Positions 8,879 to 18,110 of a DNA stretch of 35,834 nt are shown piece after piece. The DNA lies in contig JAGXOK010000006.1 of the NCBI GenBank assembly GCA_023659935.1, forward strand, positions 1 through 35,834, read 5' to 3'. The notes beneath the pieces are model-generated. The model did no database searches. It was not told the DNA's origin and saw nothing but the letters and a program-made list of their open reading frames with translations. Each line of letters opens with the position of its first letter. Within the stretch, counting starts at the first letter, position 1. The position numbers were made by a program, and so were the translations under genes. Source of the stretch: Candidatus Aenigmarchaeota archaeon LH_S6 (GTDB taxonomy: Archaea > Aenigmatarchaeota > Aenigmatarchaeia > QMZS01).

Positions 8879-9423
8879 CATTAACTTATGAAATAATTAG
8901 AGAAGTTAAACAAAAAGAAAAATCAGAAAAGTTGCAATACCTCCCAGAAAATTTTTTTGAAGATGTAGCGGAATATATCAAACTAAAAAAAGGAGCCATA
9001 GAAGAAACAGCTGCGAAAAATCTTGTCCAGAGCATCTTTGAATTAAGAAGAAAGAAAATTTTAAATATTGCTTCAGTCTCCTACAAAACAGAAAAAATAC
9101 CTGAAAACTTGGAGGAAAATGAAAAAAGATTATATCTAAATATAATCAAACTTTTGAGAGAAAATTTTGAAAGAAAAACAATTATATCTTCTGAAAATAA
9201 AGCTCCACAGAATAAAAAAGAAGTAAAAAAACCAGAAGAAATTCAGAACTTAGAGGATAAAAAAACAAGATTAACTAAAACAAAGGTCATGTTTTTAGCA
9301 GATATCCCTGAAATATTTTTACCCTCTGGCAACTCTTGTTCTTTTAAAAAAGGAGAAGAAAAAGAAATTGATTTGAAAGTTGCCAAAGTTTTAGAAGAAA
9401 AAGGATTTTGTAGATTAGTATGA
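8875..9423 (+). CDS. Archaeal GINS complex subunit
   Basis: 4-bp overlap with cdc6; C-terminal VMFLADIPEIFLPSGNSCSFKKGEEKEIDLKVAKVLEEKGFCRLV. Confidence 0.8.
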   Translation: MTLTYEIIREVKQKEKSEKLQYLPENFFEDVAEYIKLKKGAIEETAAKNLVQSIFELRRKKILNIASVSYKTEKIPENLEENEKRLYLNIIKLLRENFERKTIISSENKAPQNKKEVKKPEEIQNLEDKKTRLTKTKVMFLADIPEIFLPSGNSCSFKKGEEKEIDLKVAKVLEEKGFCRLV

Positions 9424-9440
9424 TTATAACAGTGTAATAA
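9424..9440. promoter_or_regulatory. Palindromic motif copy 6 (TTATAACAGTGTAATAA)
   Basis: Immediately downstream of the GINS stop; same 17 bp as copy 1. Confidence 0.75.
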
Positions 9441-9507
9441 TTAAAGTATGACTGGTTAAAAAGAGTCAAGTTGGGCTAGAAAGAAGAGATATAGATTATA
9501 CTTAACC

Positions 9508-9822
9508 AAAGTCAAGAAAACTACCGATTTAAATCGTGGAGATGAATTGCCCCTTAAATACTTTTAAAACATAATTAAATATGGACGGACATGTCCTGTA
9601 TTGTCTTCTGGGTATATCTTGGAAGACGGGGTTGCTGACCCTACAATAGTGAAATAAGGCGTCTGAAAAAGGTGACTCAGCCCTAAACTAAAGCGTGTTA
9701 GACCAAAACCTCTGCTACGGTAAGTTTTGTTAGCGACTTTAGAACCTCGTTAGCCTTCTGTATTCAAAACAGTGTTTTGGTTAAGGAAGCTCCTGAATTT
9801 ATTCAGGGAGAGGAAGTCACAA
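9508..9822 (+). mobile_element. ORF-less IS200/IS605-like element (left hairpin ... right omega-RNA-like hairpin)
   Basis: Left gtcaagaaaactaccgatttaaatcgtggagatgaattg and right ggaagctcctgaatttattcagggagaggaagtcac match both ends of the 33.6-33.95 kb element. Confidence 0.55.
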
Positions 9823-9839
9823 TCAGGGGTCAGACTTAT

Positions 9840-11459
9840 CTATTTCAAACTCAAATACTCTTTTCTCTTTTTCTGTTCAACATCTAACCGGCTTCCAAAT
9901 TTGTTTGCTTTAAATCTTCCTGTTTCAGGATCTCTTCTAAAAGTTATATTGAAATTCCTTAAAAAATCGTTTAAACCTTCATAAGTTTTGAGTATTTCTG
10001 CTTCTCCAATCTTTGTTGGTTTTCCTCTGAATAGCAAAACTCGGTTGGAAATCTGGTATAGAAGATGTAAATCATGGTCAACAATTACAGAACTTGCCTG
10101 TTTGTTTTTGATTATTCTGCCAAGAATTTTAACTAACTGCAATCTGTTTTCAATATCTAAAAAAGCAGAGGGCTCATCTAAAAGATACAAATTTGCTTCT
10201 TTTGATAAACAGAGAGCAATGGCAAGAGTCTGCAATTCTCCTCCAGACAAGTCTTCAACTCTTTTCTTGTATAAAGTTTCAAGATGAAAAGGATAAGCTA
10301 TCTGTTCTTTGAAATCTCTTGTTTTTGGAACAATTTCCTCAACCAAACCTGAAAAATCTGGATAGAGATATTGTGGTTTATAAGAAACTAACTGTTTTCC
10401 TGATATTGCTCCTTTATCTTGTTTTATTTTGTTGGCAAGAGTTTCTATAAAGGTTGTCTTACCAATTGCATTGGGTCCTATAACTCCTAAAATTTCATTT
10501 TTATAAATTTCTCCGCTTTTAACTTTTAATCTGAAGTCTCCCAGCCTTTTCTCCAAATTTGAGAAAGAAACTAATTCATCCACTTTTACTTCCTCTTGTA
10601 AACTAATATTAAATCTTATTCTCTCTCTTCTCAATCTAACATTTTCTGCTGGCAGATAACCTGTAAGATAAGAGTTTATCCCTCTTAAAGAAGGGTATAG
10701 AGTAGAGACCACCCCATACACTCCAGGAGAACCATATAATAGATAAACTTCATCAGCAAGGTAATCAAGAATGGCGAGATCATGCTCAACAATAATTACT
10801 TCCTTTCCTACTAATTTATTCCTTATCAAATTTGCTACTTTTAATCTGGAAACAACATCCAAATAAGAAGAGGGTTCATCCAACAAATACAAATTTGCAT
10901 CCTTTGATAGACATAGACCTATATTTAATATCTGTAACTCTCCCCCAGAATAACTATCTTTTTTCTTTATATTAAACTCCTTTATTATTGACTTATCTAT
11001 TTTTTCTACATCAACCTGCTCCAAAACCTGAGGCTTGTAAGAAATTGTTTTTTCTTCTTTTAAATAAACCTTTAAAATTGTTGGAAAGTTTTCAGGTATA
11101 ATTTTTATTTTTTTTGCGAGGATTTTTATTGCTGTTGATTTCCCTATTCCATTTCTTCCAACTAAGCCTATAACAATACCTTTTTTTGGAACTGGGAGGT
11201 TATATAGAGCAAATTTATTTTCTCCATATCTATAAACCAAATTTCCAATTTTTTCTGGAGTATTTACAATTTTTATTGCACTAAAAGGACATCTGTTTGC
11301 ACAGATACCACAACCAACACAGAGTTTCTCATTTATCTTTGCAGTTTTATCTATTATTATACATTTTTCTTTTAATTTATTTCTTGGGCAGATTTTTTCA
11401 CATAAGTTGCCACATTTCTCTGGATAACATTTTTTTTCATCAATAACTGCTAATCTCAT
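9840..11459 (-). CDS. ABCE1/Rli1 ribosome-recycling ATPase
   Basis: N-terminal ferredoxin clusters CVGCGICANRCPFSAIKIVN; two ABC domains with SGGELQ signatures. Confidence 0.97.
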   Translation of the reverse strand: MRLAVIDEKKCYPEKCGNLCEKICPRNKLKEKCIIIDKTAKINEKLCVGCGICANRCPFSAIKIVNTPEKIGNLVYRYGENKFALYNLPVPKKGIVIGLVGRNGIGKSTAIKILAKKIKIIPENFPTILKVYLKEEKTISYKPQVLEQVDVEKIDKSIIKEFNIKKKDSYSGGELQILNIGLCLSKDANLYLLDEPSSYLDVVSRLKVANLIRNKLVGKEVIIVEHDLAILDYLADEVYLLYGSPGVYGVVSTLYPSLRGINSYLTGYLPAENVRLRRERIRFNISLQEEVKVDELVSFSNLEKRLGDFRLKVKSGEIYKNEILGVIGPNAIGKTTFIETLANKIKQDKGAISGKQLVSYKPQYLYPDFSGLVEEIVPKTRDFKEQIAYPFHLETLYKKRVEDLSGGELQTLAIALCLSKEANLYLLDEPSAFLDIENRLQLVKILGRIIKNKQASSVIVDHDLHLLYQISNRVLLFRGKPTKIGEAEILKTYEGLNDFLRNFNITFRRDPETGRFKANKFGSRLDVEQKKRKEYLSLK

Positions 11460-11477
11460 TATAGAAATATGATATTT

Positions 11478-11609
11478 TTAATGCATTGGAAACGACACCC
11501 AATTTAAAGTACTTGTAGATATAGTTAACAATATTACAAAAGCGATTATACAAGCTACTATAATTACAACCCAGATAAGTGGTAAAGATAAAACCTGCTC
11601 TTCAACCAT
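11478..11609 (-). CDS. 43-aa single-TM microprotein
   Basis: MVEEQVLSLPLIWVVIIVACIIAFVILLTISTSTLNWVSFPMH*; not in the supplied ORF track. Confidence 0.45.
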   Translation of the reverse strand: MVEEQVLSLPLIWVVIIVACIIAFVILLTISTSTLNWVSFPMH

Positions 11610-11612
11610 AAA

Positions 11613-12359
11613 CTATAAATTATAAAAATTTACTGCATTTTCTGTTGTCCTCTTGTCAACTTCTTCAAAACTCAAATTTTTCAATTCTGCAATTTTTTCA
11701 ATAACCAATTTTACAGAATTTGGAGTGTTTCTTTTTCCAAATCCAAGCCAAGGTGAATCTGTCTCTGTCATCAATTTCCAAATCGGAATTTTTTTCACAA
11801 TTTTTTTAATATTTTTACTTCTAAAAATTGAGGTGTTTACTGAGACAAAATAGTTGTTTTTAATCACTTCTTGAATCAGATTTTTGTCTGAAAAAAAATG
11901 GAGAAGAATTTTTTTTGGTTTTTGTTCCACCAGAATTTTTAGGCAGTCTTTCTCAGCATCCCTTGAATGCACAACCAAAGGCAAATTCAATTTATTTGCA
12001 AGATTAATGTGTTTAACAAAAAGTTTTTTCTGCTCTTCTCTTAATTTTGAGTCTTTAGTCCAGTGATAATCTAGACCACACTCACCAATTCCAACCACCA
12101 TCTCTTTGTTTTTTTCTATCTTTTCTAAATATTTATTTATTTCCTCTTTGGAAAGAGCAGAAATGAATTCTGGATGAAAACCTAGGGTTAAGAAAACAAA
12201 ATCTTTATGTTTTTTAGCTAATTCCAGACTTTTATCAAAATCTTTTGGATGGGCGCAGCAGGTAATCACAGCCTTTAATTCTTTCCTACAATTCTTGATT
12301 ACCTCTTCTATATCTTTATCATAATCCTCTTGTTCCAGATGGCAATGAACATCTATCAT
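11613..12359 (-). CDS. TatD-family DNase
   Basis: MIDVHCHLEQEDYD...LGFHPE...VGIGECGLDYHW...HSRDAEKD...TETDSPWL. Confidence 0.93.
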   Translation of the reverse strand: MIDVHCHLEQEDYDKDIEEVIKNCRKELKAVITCCAHPKDFDKSLELAKKHKDFVFLTLGFHPEFISALSKEEINKYLEKIEKNKEMVVGIGECGLDYHWTKDSKLREEQKKLFVKHINLANKLNLPLVVHSRDAEKDCLKILVEQKPKKILLHFFSDKNLIQEVIKNNYFVSVNTSIFRSKNIKKIVKKIPIWKLMTETDSPWLGFGKRNTPNSVKLVIEKIAELKNLSFEEVDKRTTENAVNFYNL

Positions 12360-12382
12360 TAACTTATTTAAAAGTTCAATAA

Positions 12383-13018
12383 TTAAAAATCAAGTTTGGG
12401 AAAAGTTTTTTTCTCCTCATAGAAATAGTGCTTTTTTTCTTCTAGTTCAGTAACAAGATCAGCAATTTTAGTAATCCTTTCTGAAGCAAATCTTCCTGTT
12501 AAAATAAAATGGATGCTTTTTCTTCTCTCCAGCAAGGAAATAACTTCATCCTCATTTACAAGTTTGAATTTTATTGCATACAAAATTTCATCCAAAATTA
12601 TTAACTTGTATTTGTTCTCAAGTAAAAGTTTTTTTGCAAACTCCATTCCTTCCTTCGCTTTCTTTTTGTGCGTACCAAAAGAACTTTTTTTTAAACTTGA
12701 TGCTAATTTGTCTGCAACAACCCTATTTTTTATCCTCTTTCCTGAAAACAAATCCAAAGAAACAAATTTTATCCTCTTTCCTTTAATCCAACCACCAAGA
12801 GTTGCCTGAGTTGTAACCAAGAAGTAAGGAGGCCCAAATAAATATAAATCAATTAATTTATTGTTTTCAAAAAATTTGTGTTCTCCAGTTTTCCTACCCT
12901 TCATAAACTGCAGGATAGCAACTTTTTTTCTATAACCTGAAAATCTTATTGCATGGCCGAGTGCTGCTGTTGTTTTTCCTTCTCCATTCCCTGTGTAAAT
13001 GAGAATTTTTCCAAGCAT
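12383..13018 (-). CDS. CobO/BtuR-type cob(I)alamin adenosyltransferase-like P-loop protein
   Basis: LIYTGNGEGKTTAALGHAIRFSGYRKKVAILQFMKG...LIILDEILYAI. Confidence 0.8.
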   Translation of the reverse strand: MLGKILIYTGNGEGKTTAALGHAIRFSGYRKKVAILQFMKGRKTGEHKFFENNKLIDLYLFGPPYFLVTTQATLGGWIKGKRIKFVSLDLFSGKRIKNRVVADKLASSLKKSSFGTHKKKAKEGMEFAKKLLLENKYKLIILDEILYAIKFKLVNEDEVISLLERRKSIHFILTGRFASERITKIADLVTELEEKKHYFYEEKKTFPKLDF

Positions 13019-13043
13019 AATTAACTATGCTCTATTTTATAAA

Positions 13044-13247
13044 TCCCGCGAGCCAGATTTCCAATTTTAGTTTCTTTTGGCTTATTTGAACTGGCAACCG
13101 CTCGGTCTCTAAATTAGAACACCTGCGTTTGTGCAAAACCAAGATGTTAAGCGCTACAGCCGAGTGCTCTACCGTTACTCCGGCCCTTTATTTTCCTATC
13201 AACGCTTTTTAACGGAATAATAAAAGTGCCGATTGAGCCACCGCGGG
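13044..13247 (-). tRNA. tRNA-Tyr(GTA) with three candidate introns (D-loop about 57 nt, 37/38 about 47 nt, T-loop about 27 nt)
   Basis: Exons CCCGCGG TG GCTC AATCGG | TA GAGC A CTCGG CTGTAG | A CCGAG CGGTT GCCAG TTCAAAT | CTGGC TCGCGGG A; all stems pair. Confidence 0.85.
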
Positions 13248-13307
13248 ATAATATAAGTTGTTTTTAATTTTTATTTGGATGTAAATTAATTTAATTTAAG
13301 CTTTTTA

Positions 13308-13700
13308 ATGGAATATAAGGAAATGCTAAACAAAGTATATGAAAAAGTAAAAAAAGGAGGAGCTAAAAGTAGAGTAAATATAATAAAGGTAAATATTTCG
13401 TTTAATGGAAACAAAACGATTATCTCAAATTTTGAGAAATTCTGCTCTTCTATCAGGAGGGATAAAAAGCATGTTGCAAAATTTTTGTACAGAGAACTGG
13501 CTACCTCTGGATCTGTTGAAGGAGGAAAACTGATTCTGCAGACAAGGTCTCCAATAATAGAAGACAAAATCCAAAAATATCTTAAGAATTTTGTTTATTG
13601 CCATGAATGCGGTAAACCAGACACAATTCTTCAAAAAGAGGATAGATTTTATGTTTTAAAATGTGAGGCTTGTGGAGCAAGGAGAAGAGTAAAATTATAA
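13308..13700 (+). CDS. Translation initiation factor aIF2 subunit beta
   Basis: HVAKFLYRELATSGSVEGGKLILQ...YCHECGKPDTIL...LKCEACGARRRV. Confidence 0.95.
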   Translation: MEYKEMLNKVYEKVKKGGAKSRVNIIKVNISFNGNKTIISNFEKFCSSIRRDKKHVAKFLYRELATSGSVEGGKLILQTRSPIIEDKIQKYLKNFVYCHECGKPDTILQKEDRFYVLKCEACGARRRVKL

Positions 13701-13706
13701 ATAAAT

Positions 13707-14495
13707 ATGAAAATAACTTTTCTTGGAACTGGAGGGGGAAGATTTGTTGTTTTGAACCAGTTGAGGGCAACTGGCGGATTTCTCATAGAAAGTAAAAATC
13801 TGAATATGCATGTTGACCCAGGACCTGGAGCATTGGTTAGAGCAAAGGAATTTAAAAAGAATCTGATAAAACTGAATTCTGTTTTTGTTTCTCATCGTCA
13901 TCCTGACCATTATATTGATTTGGAAGTGGTAATAGAATCTATGACTGGAGGGGCAAAGAAAAAGAGAGGAATTTTAATTTCAAATGAAAGTGTTAGTAAA
14001 GGTTCTTGGGATGAGCCTGCTGTTCTTTCAAAGTTTCACCTCGATGTCCTTGAAGAGATTTACATTTTAAAACCAGATGAGGAGATTTCTTTTCTAAACA
14101 CAAAATTGAAAACAACAAAATGTGTTCATGCAAATGGAAAGAGTATGGGCTTTGTTCTTGAAGATGAAAAGAAGATTGGTTATACAGCGGACAGTGAGTA
14201 TTATAATGGGCAGGAAGACTACTTTAAAAAATGTGATTGCTTGATTATAAATTGTCTGAGACCAAGAAACGCAGAACCTTACGGGCATATGACTGCAGAC
14301 AAAGCAAAAATTTTGATTGAAAAAACAAAACCAAAATTGGCAATTTTACAACATTTTGGAATGAGAATGCTCTTTGGAGTTTCAGAGAGAGTGGCAAAAT
14401 GGATCGAACAGGAAACAGGAATAAAAACAGTTGCTGCCAGAGATGGGCAGGTTTTTGAATTGGATAGGGAAAATAAAAGTTTGGCAAATTTCTAA
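13707..14495 (+). CDS. MBL-fold metallohydrolase (RNase Z-like)
   Basis: MKITFLGTGGG...VFVSHRHPDHYIDLEVV...IGYTADSEYY...LAILQHFGMRM. Confidence 0.85.
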   Translation: MKITFLGTGGGRFVVLNQLRATGGFLIESKNLNMHVDPGPGALVRAKEFKKNLIKLNSVFVSHRHPDHYIDLEVVIESMTGGAKKKRGILISNESVSKGSWDEPAVLSKFHLDVLEEIYILKPDEEISFLNTKLKTTKCVHANGKSMGFVLEDEKKIGYTADSEYYNGQEDYFKKCDCLIINCLRPRNAEPYGHMTADKAKILIEKTKPKLAILQHFGMRMLFGVSERVAKWIEQETGIKTVAARDGQVFELDRENKSLANF

Positions 14496-14551
14496 TCAGA
14501 ACTTACTTTTCAAAAAATAGATTAAGTTTATTTTCAATCCTGTAAAAAATT

Positions 14552-14905
14552 CTAGTAGTTTTCTTCTTTATCCTCTAAATTACGTTCATAGATCTCAACA
14601 CACAAATCTGAAATATCTTTTGCAACTTTTGTTCCTTCTTCACAATTATTTTCATTACAATTTCTTAAAAAATATTTTACTAATTCTTTACCTCTTTCAA
14701 ATCTGTAAATTCTGTATCCACTTAAAAGATTTGTTGCTACATCTAGAACCTCTCCTGCTAACTTATTTTCGTATGGGTAAGTCTTATATCTTTTCTGATT
14801 TGAGTAACATCTATTACAATGAGTTTCTAAAATAGTGCCCATTCTCACCAAATATTGTGTTTCTTCTTCAGTCTTCACTTTTGGTAGGTCACTTTCTTTT
14901 ACCAT
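14552..14905 (-). CDS. Hypothetical protein with Cys-rich motifs
   Basis: 117-aa ORF; HCNRCYSNQKRYK. Confidence 0.5.
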   Translation of the reverse strand: MVKESDLPKVKTEEETQYLVRMGTILETHCNRCYSNQKRYKTYPYENKLAGEVLDVATNLLSGYRIYRFERGKELVKYFLRNCNENNCEEGTKVAKDISDLCVEIYERNLEDKEENY

Positions 14906-15009
14906 AAAATAATAAATAAAACTTTAAATATTTCCATTATTTTAGAAGGAACAAAATTTTTTAATTTCTTGAGTAATTTTCTTTTGTTTATTGGACTTTG
15001 TAAAAATTA

Positions 15010-15306
15010 TCAGAAAATTCTGCTTTTTCCAAAAACTATATCAATTTTATATTCTTTATTCCAAATGAAAGTGTGGTCATCCACATAATTTTCTATTTTA
15101 TCTTCTTTTGTTTCATCAGATTGAGGGTAGTTATCTTTATCAAAATAGATAGGTCTACCAAATTCACAAACACTACTACTACGCTCTTCAAATCCTAAAT
15201 TTATAAGGAATTTTCTGAAATAACCAAAAAATTCTTGTCTTTTCTCCAGACAATAATAATTACGATTTTTAGATCTGTTCAACCCAAATAGTTTTAGCTT
15301 TCTCAT
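15010..15306 (-). CDS. Hypothetical protein
   Basis: 98-aa ORF only. Confidence 0.35.
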   Translation of the reverse strand: MRKLKLFGLNRSKNRNYYCLEKRQEFFGYFRKFLINLGFEERSSSVCEFGRPIYFDKDNYPQSDETKEDKIENYVDDHTFIWNKEYKIDIVFGKSRIF

Positions 15307-15330
15307 AGTTGGTGAGGTTTTAAAAAAGGA

Positions 15331-15665
15331 TGTGAGGTAGTAGTAATCTACCTTTTGTTTACCCTCCGAGCCTTCTACTGGTCACATTTATCAAAAAGGC
15401 TCGAGCTAAAAAGAACTCGATAACCTTTTTAAAAGGCTTCAGCCAAAAATCTTTTTGGCTCACTGGCAGGGATAAAGACATTTTTCTAAGCACCCAATGG
15501 CTTGCATCTCATTTTAGGGAAACCTATCTCCCAGTCTAAGATTGCTTTATTGATGAAAACAACCTTAGAGTTTTTCTCTTCCGGTTTCCTTAGTCCTCTC
15601 GGACTATTTCTAATCAATGGGTAGAATTTTCTCCTTTCAAAGGAAAGTCTTTCTCCACCTCACAA
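15331..15665 (-). ncRNA. rnpB: Probable RNase P RNA
   Basis: Closing stem TGTGAGGT/ACCTCACA; minus-strand ggtttccctaaaatgagatgcaagccattggg resembles the RNase P GGUAAACCC..GAGCAAGGCCAAAnnGGG core; 3' acaaaaggtagattac resembles ACAGAAnnnGGCUUAC; no ORF. Confidence 0.6.
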
Positions 15666-15788
15666 AATAATCAGGATTTATTAGTATATATCTTTTTCTG
15701 TGGGGAATTATATATAATTTAGTAAATACAATATTTATATGATATTTCAATAAAAGGACTAATTCTAAATAATCTTAATTTCTAATAA

Positions 15789-17486
15789 TTGAATCTTACT
15801 ATAATTATGTCATTTAATATATTTAATAAACCTATTAAAAATAAAACAGGGAAGTATACGATAGGAGTTAGTTCTGGTCTGTTTGGGATGGCAAAGCCAG
15901 AGGAGAAAATTTCTCTTATAGATTTATCCCAAAAAGGTTTTTACTCCGCATTAAAAGGGGTTAAGTTCACTCAAATTGACTTGGAAACCGCTACTGAACT
16001 AGATTCACCTGACATAGACAATAGACTAGAAAGAATTAGAGGTTTAGGGATAAGTTATGCATTTCATGGTGAAACCCCTGCGATGGGAGGCGCACAGATT
16101 GCCTTGACTTCTGCAATAGAAGACCAGTATAGAACAGGACATAAAAGATTTGTTAAAAATTTAGAAGGAAGTGGTAGATTAAAAGCTGTTTATTATTTGC
16201 AGCACTCCTGTGAAGGTCCTCCTGCAGAAACTCCATATATAAGACTTGGAGAAAGTATGCAACCAACTTCTGTAGTTGATATTTGGGGCAGGAGATTATA
16301 TATATTTTTAGATGAAAAAGATAAAGAATATTTGCAAGACTGGGCTATAGAGCAGGAAGAGATAACAACGGCCTTCAGAGTGGGTAGCCCTAAAGAATTA
16401 AGTAAAAATCCGAAATTTATGAAGGGTTTGGAGGAGGAGTGCAAGGCTGAGGTAGCTGAAAGATGGAAGAAGGAAGGAAAAGAAATAAAGAGTGGAGAGG
16501 ATGAGGTAAGATTTAAGGAGGAAGTAAAAAGGAAGGTGGATGAGAGAGCTCTTCCAAGAGCAATAGAAAGCGTAAAGAAAGATTTACTCGAGAGCTTGCA
16601 TCTATCCAATATGGTTTTTGGTGCAGAAAAAATTCCATATTTGATAATTGGAAAATGGATGTCTGACAAAAAGGATCCAATATGGGTAGGAATTGTAGGG
16701 AATAAAAAATTTGAGAGTGTTAAAGAAAATCCTCCGGATTGGGTTCCTGCTGTTGCAGCAAAATATATTTGGGGACATCTTAATCCTCTACCAAGTATGG
16801 AAAACAAATTTAAAGATCCTAAGAAAATTTTAGAGAAATATAATTTTGATTTGGTTATTGAAACTCCAATGGTTTCAAAAGGTATGGAAGAGGAATACAG
16901 ACTTGTGAAACCAAAACATTTTGCTATTTTATGCAAAAATTCAGGAACAAAACATTGTGGAGTTGTAATAGATTTTGAGCATTGTTTAGGGGCAGGCATA
17001 AACCCAGATAAAGAAATAGAAGAATTTTGTTCTGATGGTGGAAAATATGTTAAGGCTTTACATGTTGGATGGCCTACACCTTTACAACCTGCCCATGTCC
17101 CGCTTCCTCTGGGTTCAGAGCAACAGGAATGGTTATATAGATGGATGCTTGCTCTGAGAAAAAAGGGTTTTAATGAAAGGGAAAATAGGTATATAATTTT
17201 TGAGAGGGGCGGAGGTGTTGGAGGGGATCCAGTAGACCAGTCAACTCTTGCACTGAAAAAAATTGTTGAATTTTTAAGACAAGATAAAAACCCAGATGAA
17301 TTACCAAAAGAATTTTTTGGGATGGAGGATAAAATAATAAAAATGCAGGAAAGCGAGATCAGGGAACACGCTTTTGACCCTGTAAAAGGTTTACTTGCCG
17401 TTCCTGAAGAAAAGCATGGATTTTTGAGTAAGGCTGCAGTAGGAAAAGGAAAGGAAAAAGAATGGGAAACTGAGAAGTATAGATAA
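15789..17486 (+). CDS. Large TIM-barrel-like protein (xylose-isomerase/AP-endonuclease-like), uncharacterised
   Basis: 565 aa; YAFHGETPAMG, LVIETPMVSKGMEEEYRL, VIDFEHCLGAGINP, KALHVGWPTP barrel-like motifs. Confidence 0.55.
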   Translation: MNLTIIMSFNIFNKPIKNKTGKYTIGVSSGLFGMAKPEEKISLIDLSQKGFYSALKGVKFTQIDLETATELDSPDIDNRLERIRGLGISYAFHGETPAMGGAQIALTSAIEDQYRTGHKRFVKNLEGSGRLKAVYYLQHSCEGPPAETPYIRLGESMQPTSVVDIWGRRLYIFLDEKDKEYLQDWAIEQEEITTAFRVGSPKELSKNPKFMKGLEEECKAEVAERWKKEGKEIKSGEDEVRFKEEVKRKVDERALPRAIESVKKDLLESLHLSNMVFGAEKIPYLIIGKWMSDKKDPIWVGIVGNKKFESVKENPPDWVPAVAAKYIWGHLNPLPSMENKFKDPKKILEKYNFDLVIETPMVSKGMEEEYRLVKPKHFAILCKNSGTKHCGVVIDFEHCLGAGINPDKEIEEFCSDGGKYVKALHVGWPTPLQPAHVPLPLGSEQQEWLYRWMLALRKKGFNERENRYIIFERGGGVGGDPVDQSTLALKKIVEFLRQDKNPDELPKEFFGMEDKIIKMQESEIREHAFDPVKGLLAVPEEKHGFLSKAAVGKGKEKEWETEKYR

Positions 17487-17587
17487 AATAAGTTGATATA
17501 ACTACAAAATAGTGTTATTTATATTTTATAATTATAGTATGTCCAGAAGAACGGGTTGATAAGAATTGGTATCTCAAAAAAGAAGGG

Positions 17588-17995
17588 TTGGATAAACTCG
17601 CTAAACTTATAGAGGATAGAAACTATCGAAGTGATAATGGAAATCCTTTATCTACACGAATACTAGAAACCCTTAAAGGAGAGTATAATACTTCTCATTT
17701 GACTTATACCGATTTAGATAAATATCTTGATCCAAGAAAACAGTGTTCAATTGGCTTAGAAGAAGAAGTAAATTATTTTAATAGTAGAAGAAAATTTTAT
17801 AGAGAAAGAAATAAAAGAAAGGAAGAAGCTGAAAGAGCATTCCAAGAGTCATTAAAAGAATTACCTATATGTGAAGCTTTATCCTATGCTACTGAACATT
17901 TCAAAGGTGACCCAGAATCTTTATTCAACGATCCTGACTTCATAGAGAGACTTATAGGTGTTAAATGTAAAGGTGGTAAACGAGTTAATGATTGA
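17588..17995 (+). CDS. Hypothetical protein
   Basis: 135-aa ORF; frame is open upstream so the start is uncertain. Confidence 0.5.
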   Translation: MDKLAKLIEDRNYRSDNGNPLSTRILETLKGEYNTSHLTYTDLDKYLDPRKQCSIGLEEEVNYFNSRRKFYRERNKRKEEAERAFQESLKELPICEALSYATEHFKGDPESLFNDPDFIERLIGVKCKGGKRVND

Positions 17996-18110
17996 TGAAG
18001 TTTAACTACCATATTTTAAGTAGCCCTTATCTATTTTAGATTCCTCAATAATTTTTCGGTCAATATAATTAGTTGAAGTTAAAAAATTAACAAAATATAA
18101 TAATATATTT

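Noticed and set aside
11483-11500. Second ORB-like site (attggaaacgacaccc)
   Set aside because: Only the TGGAAAC core matches; it lies in the small ORF and away from the origin module
13404-13420. ORB-like aatggaaacaaaacg
   Set aside because: Inside the aIF2-beta coding sequence and lacking the G-string
16193-16999. 268-aa minus ORF inside the TIM-barrel gene
   Set aside because: Antisense shadow ORF; the plus strand has the longer, protein-like frame
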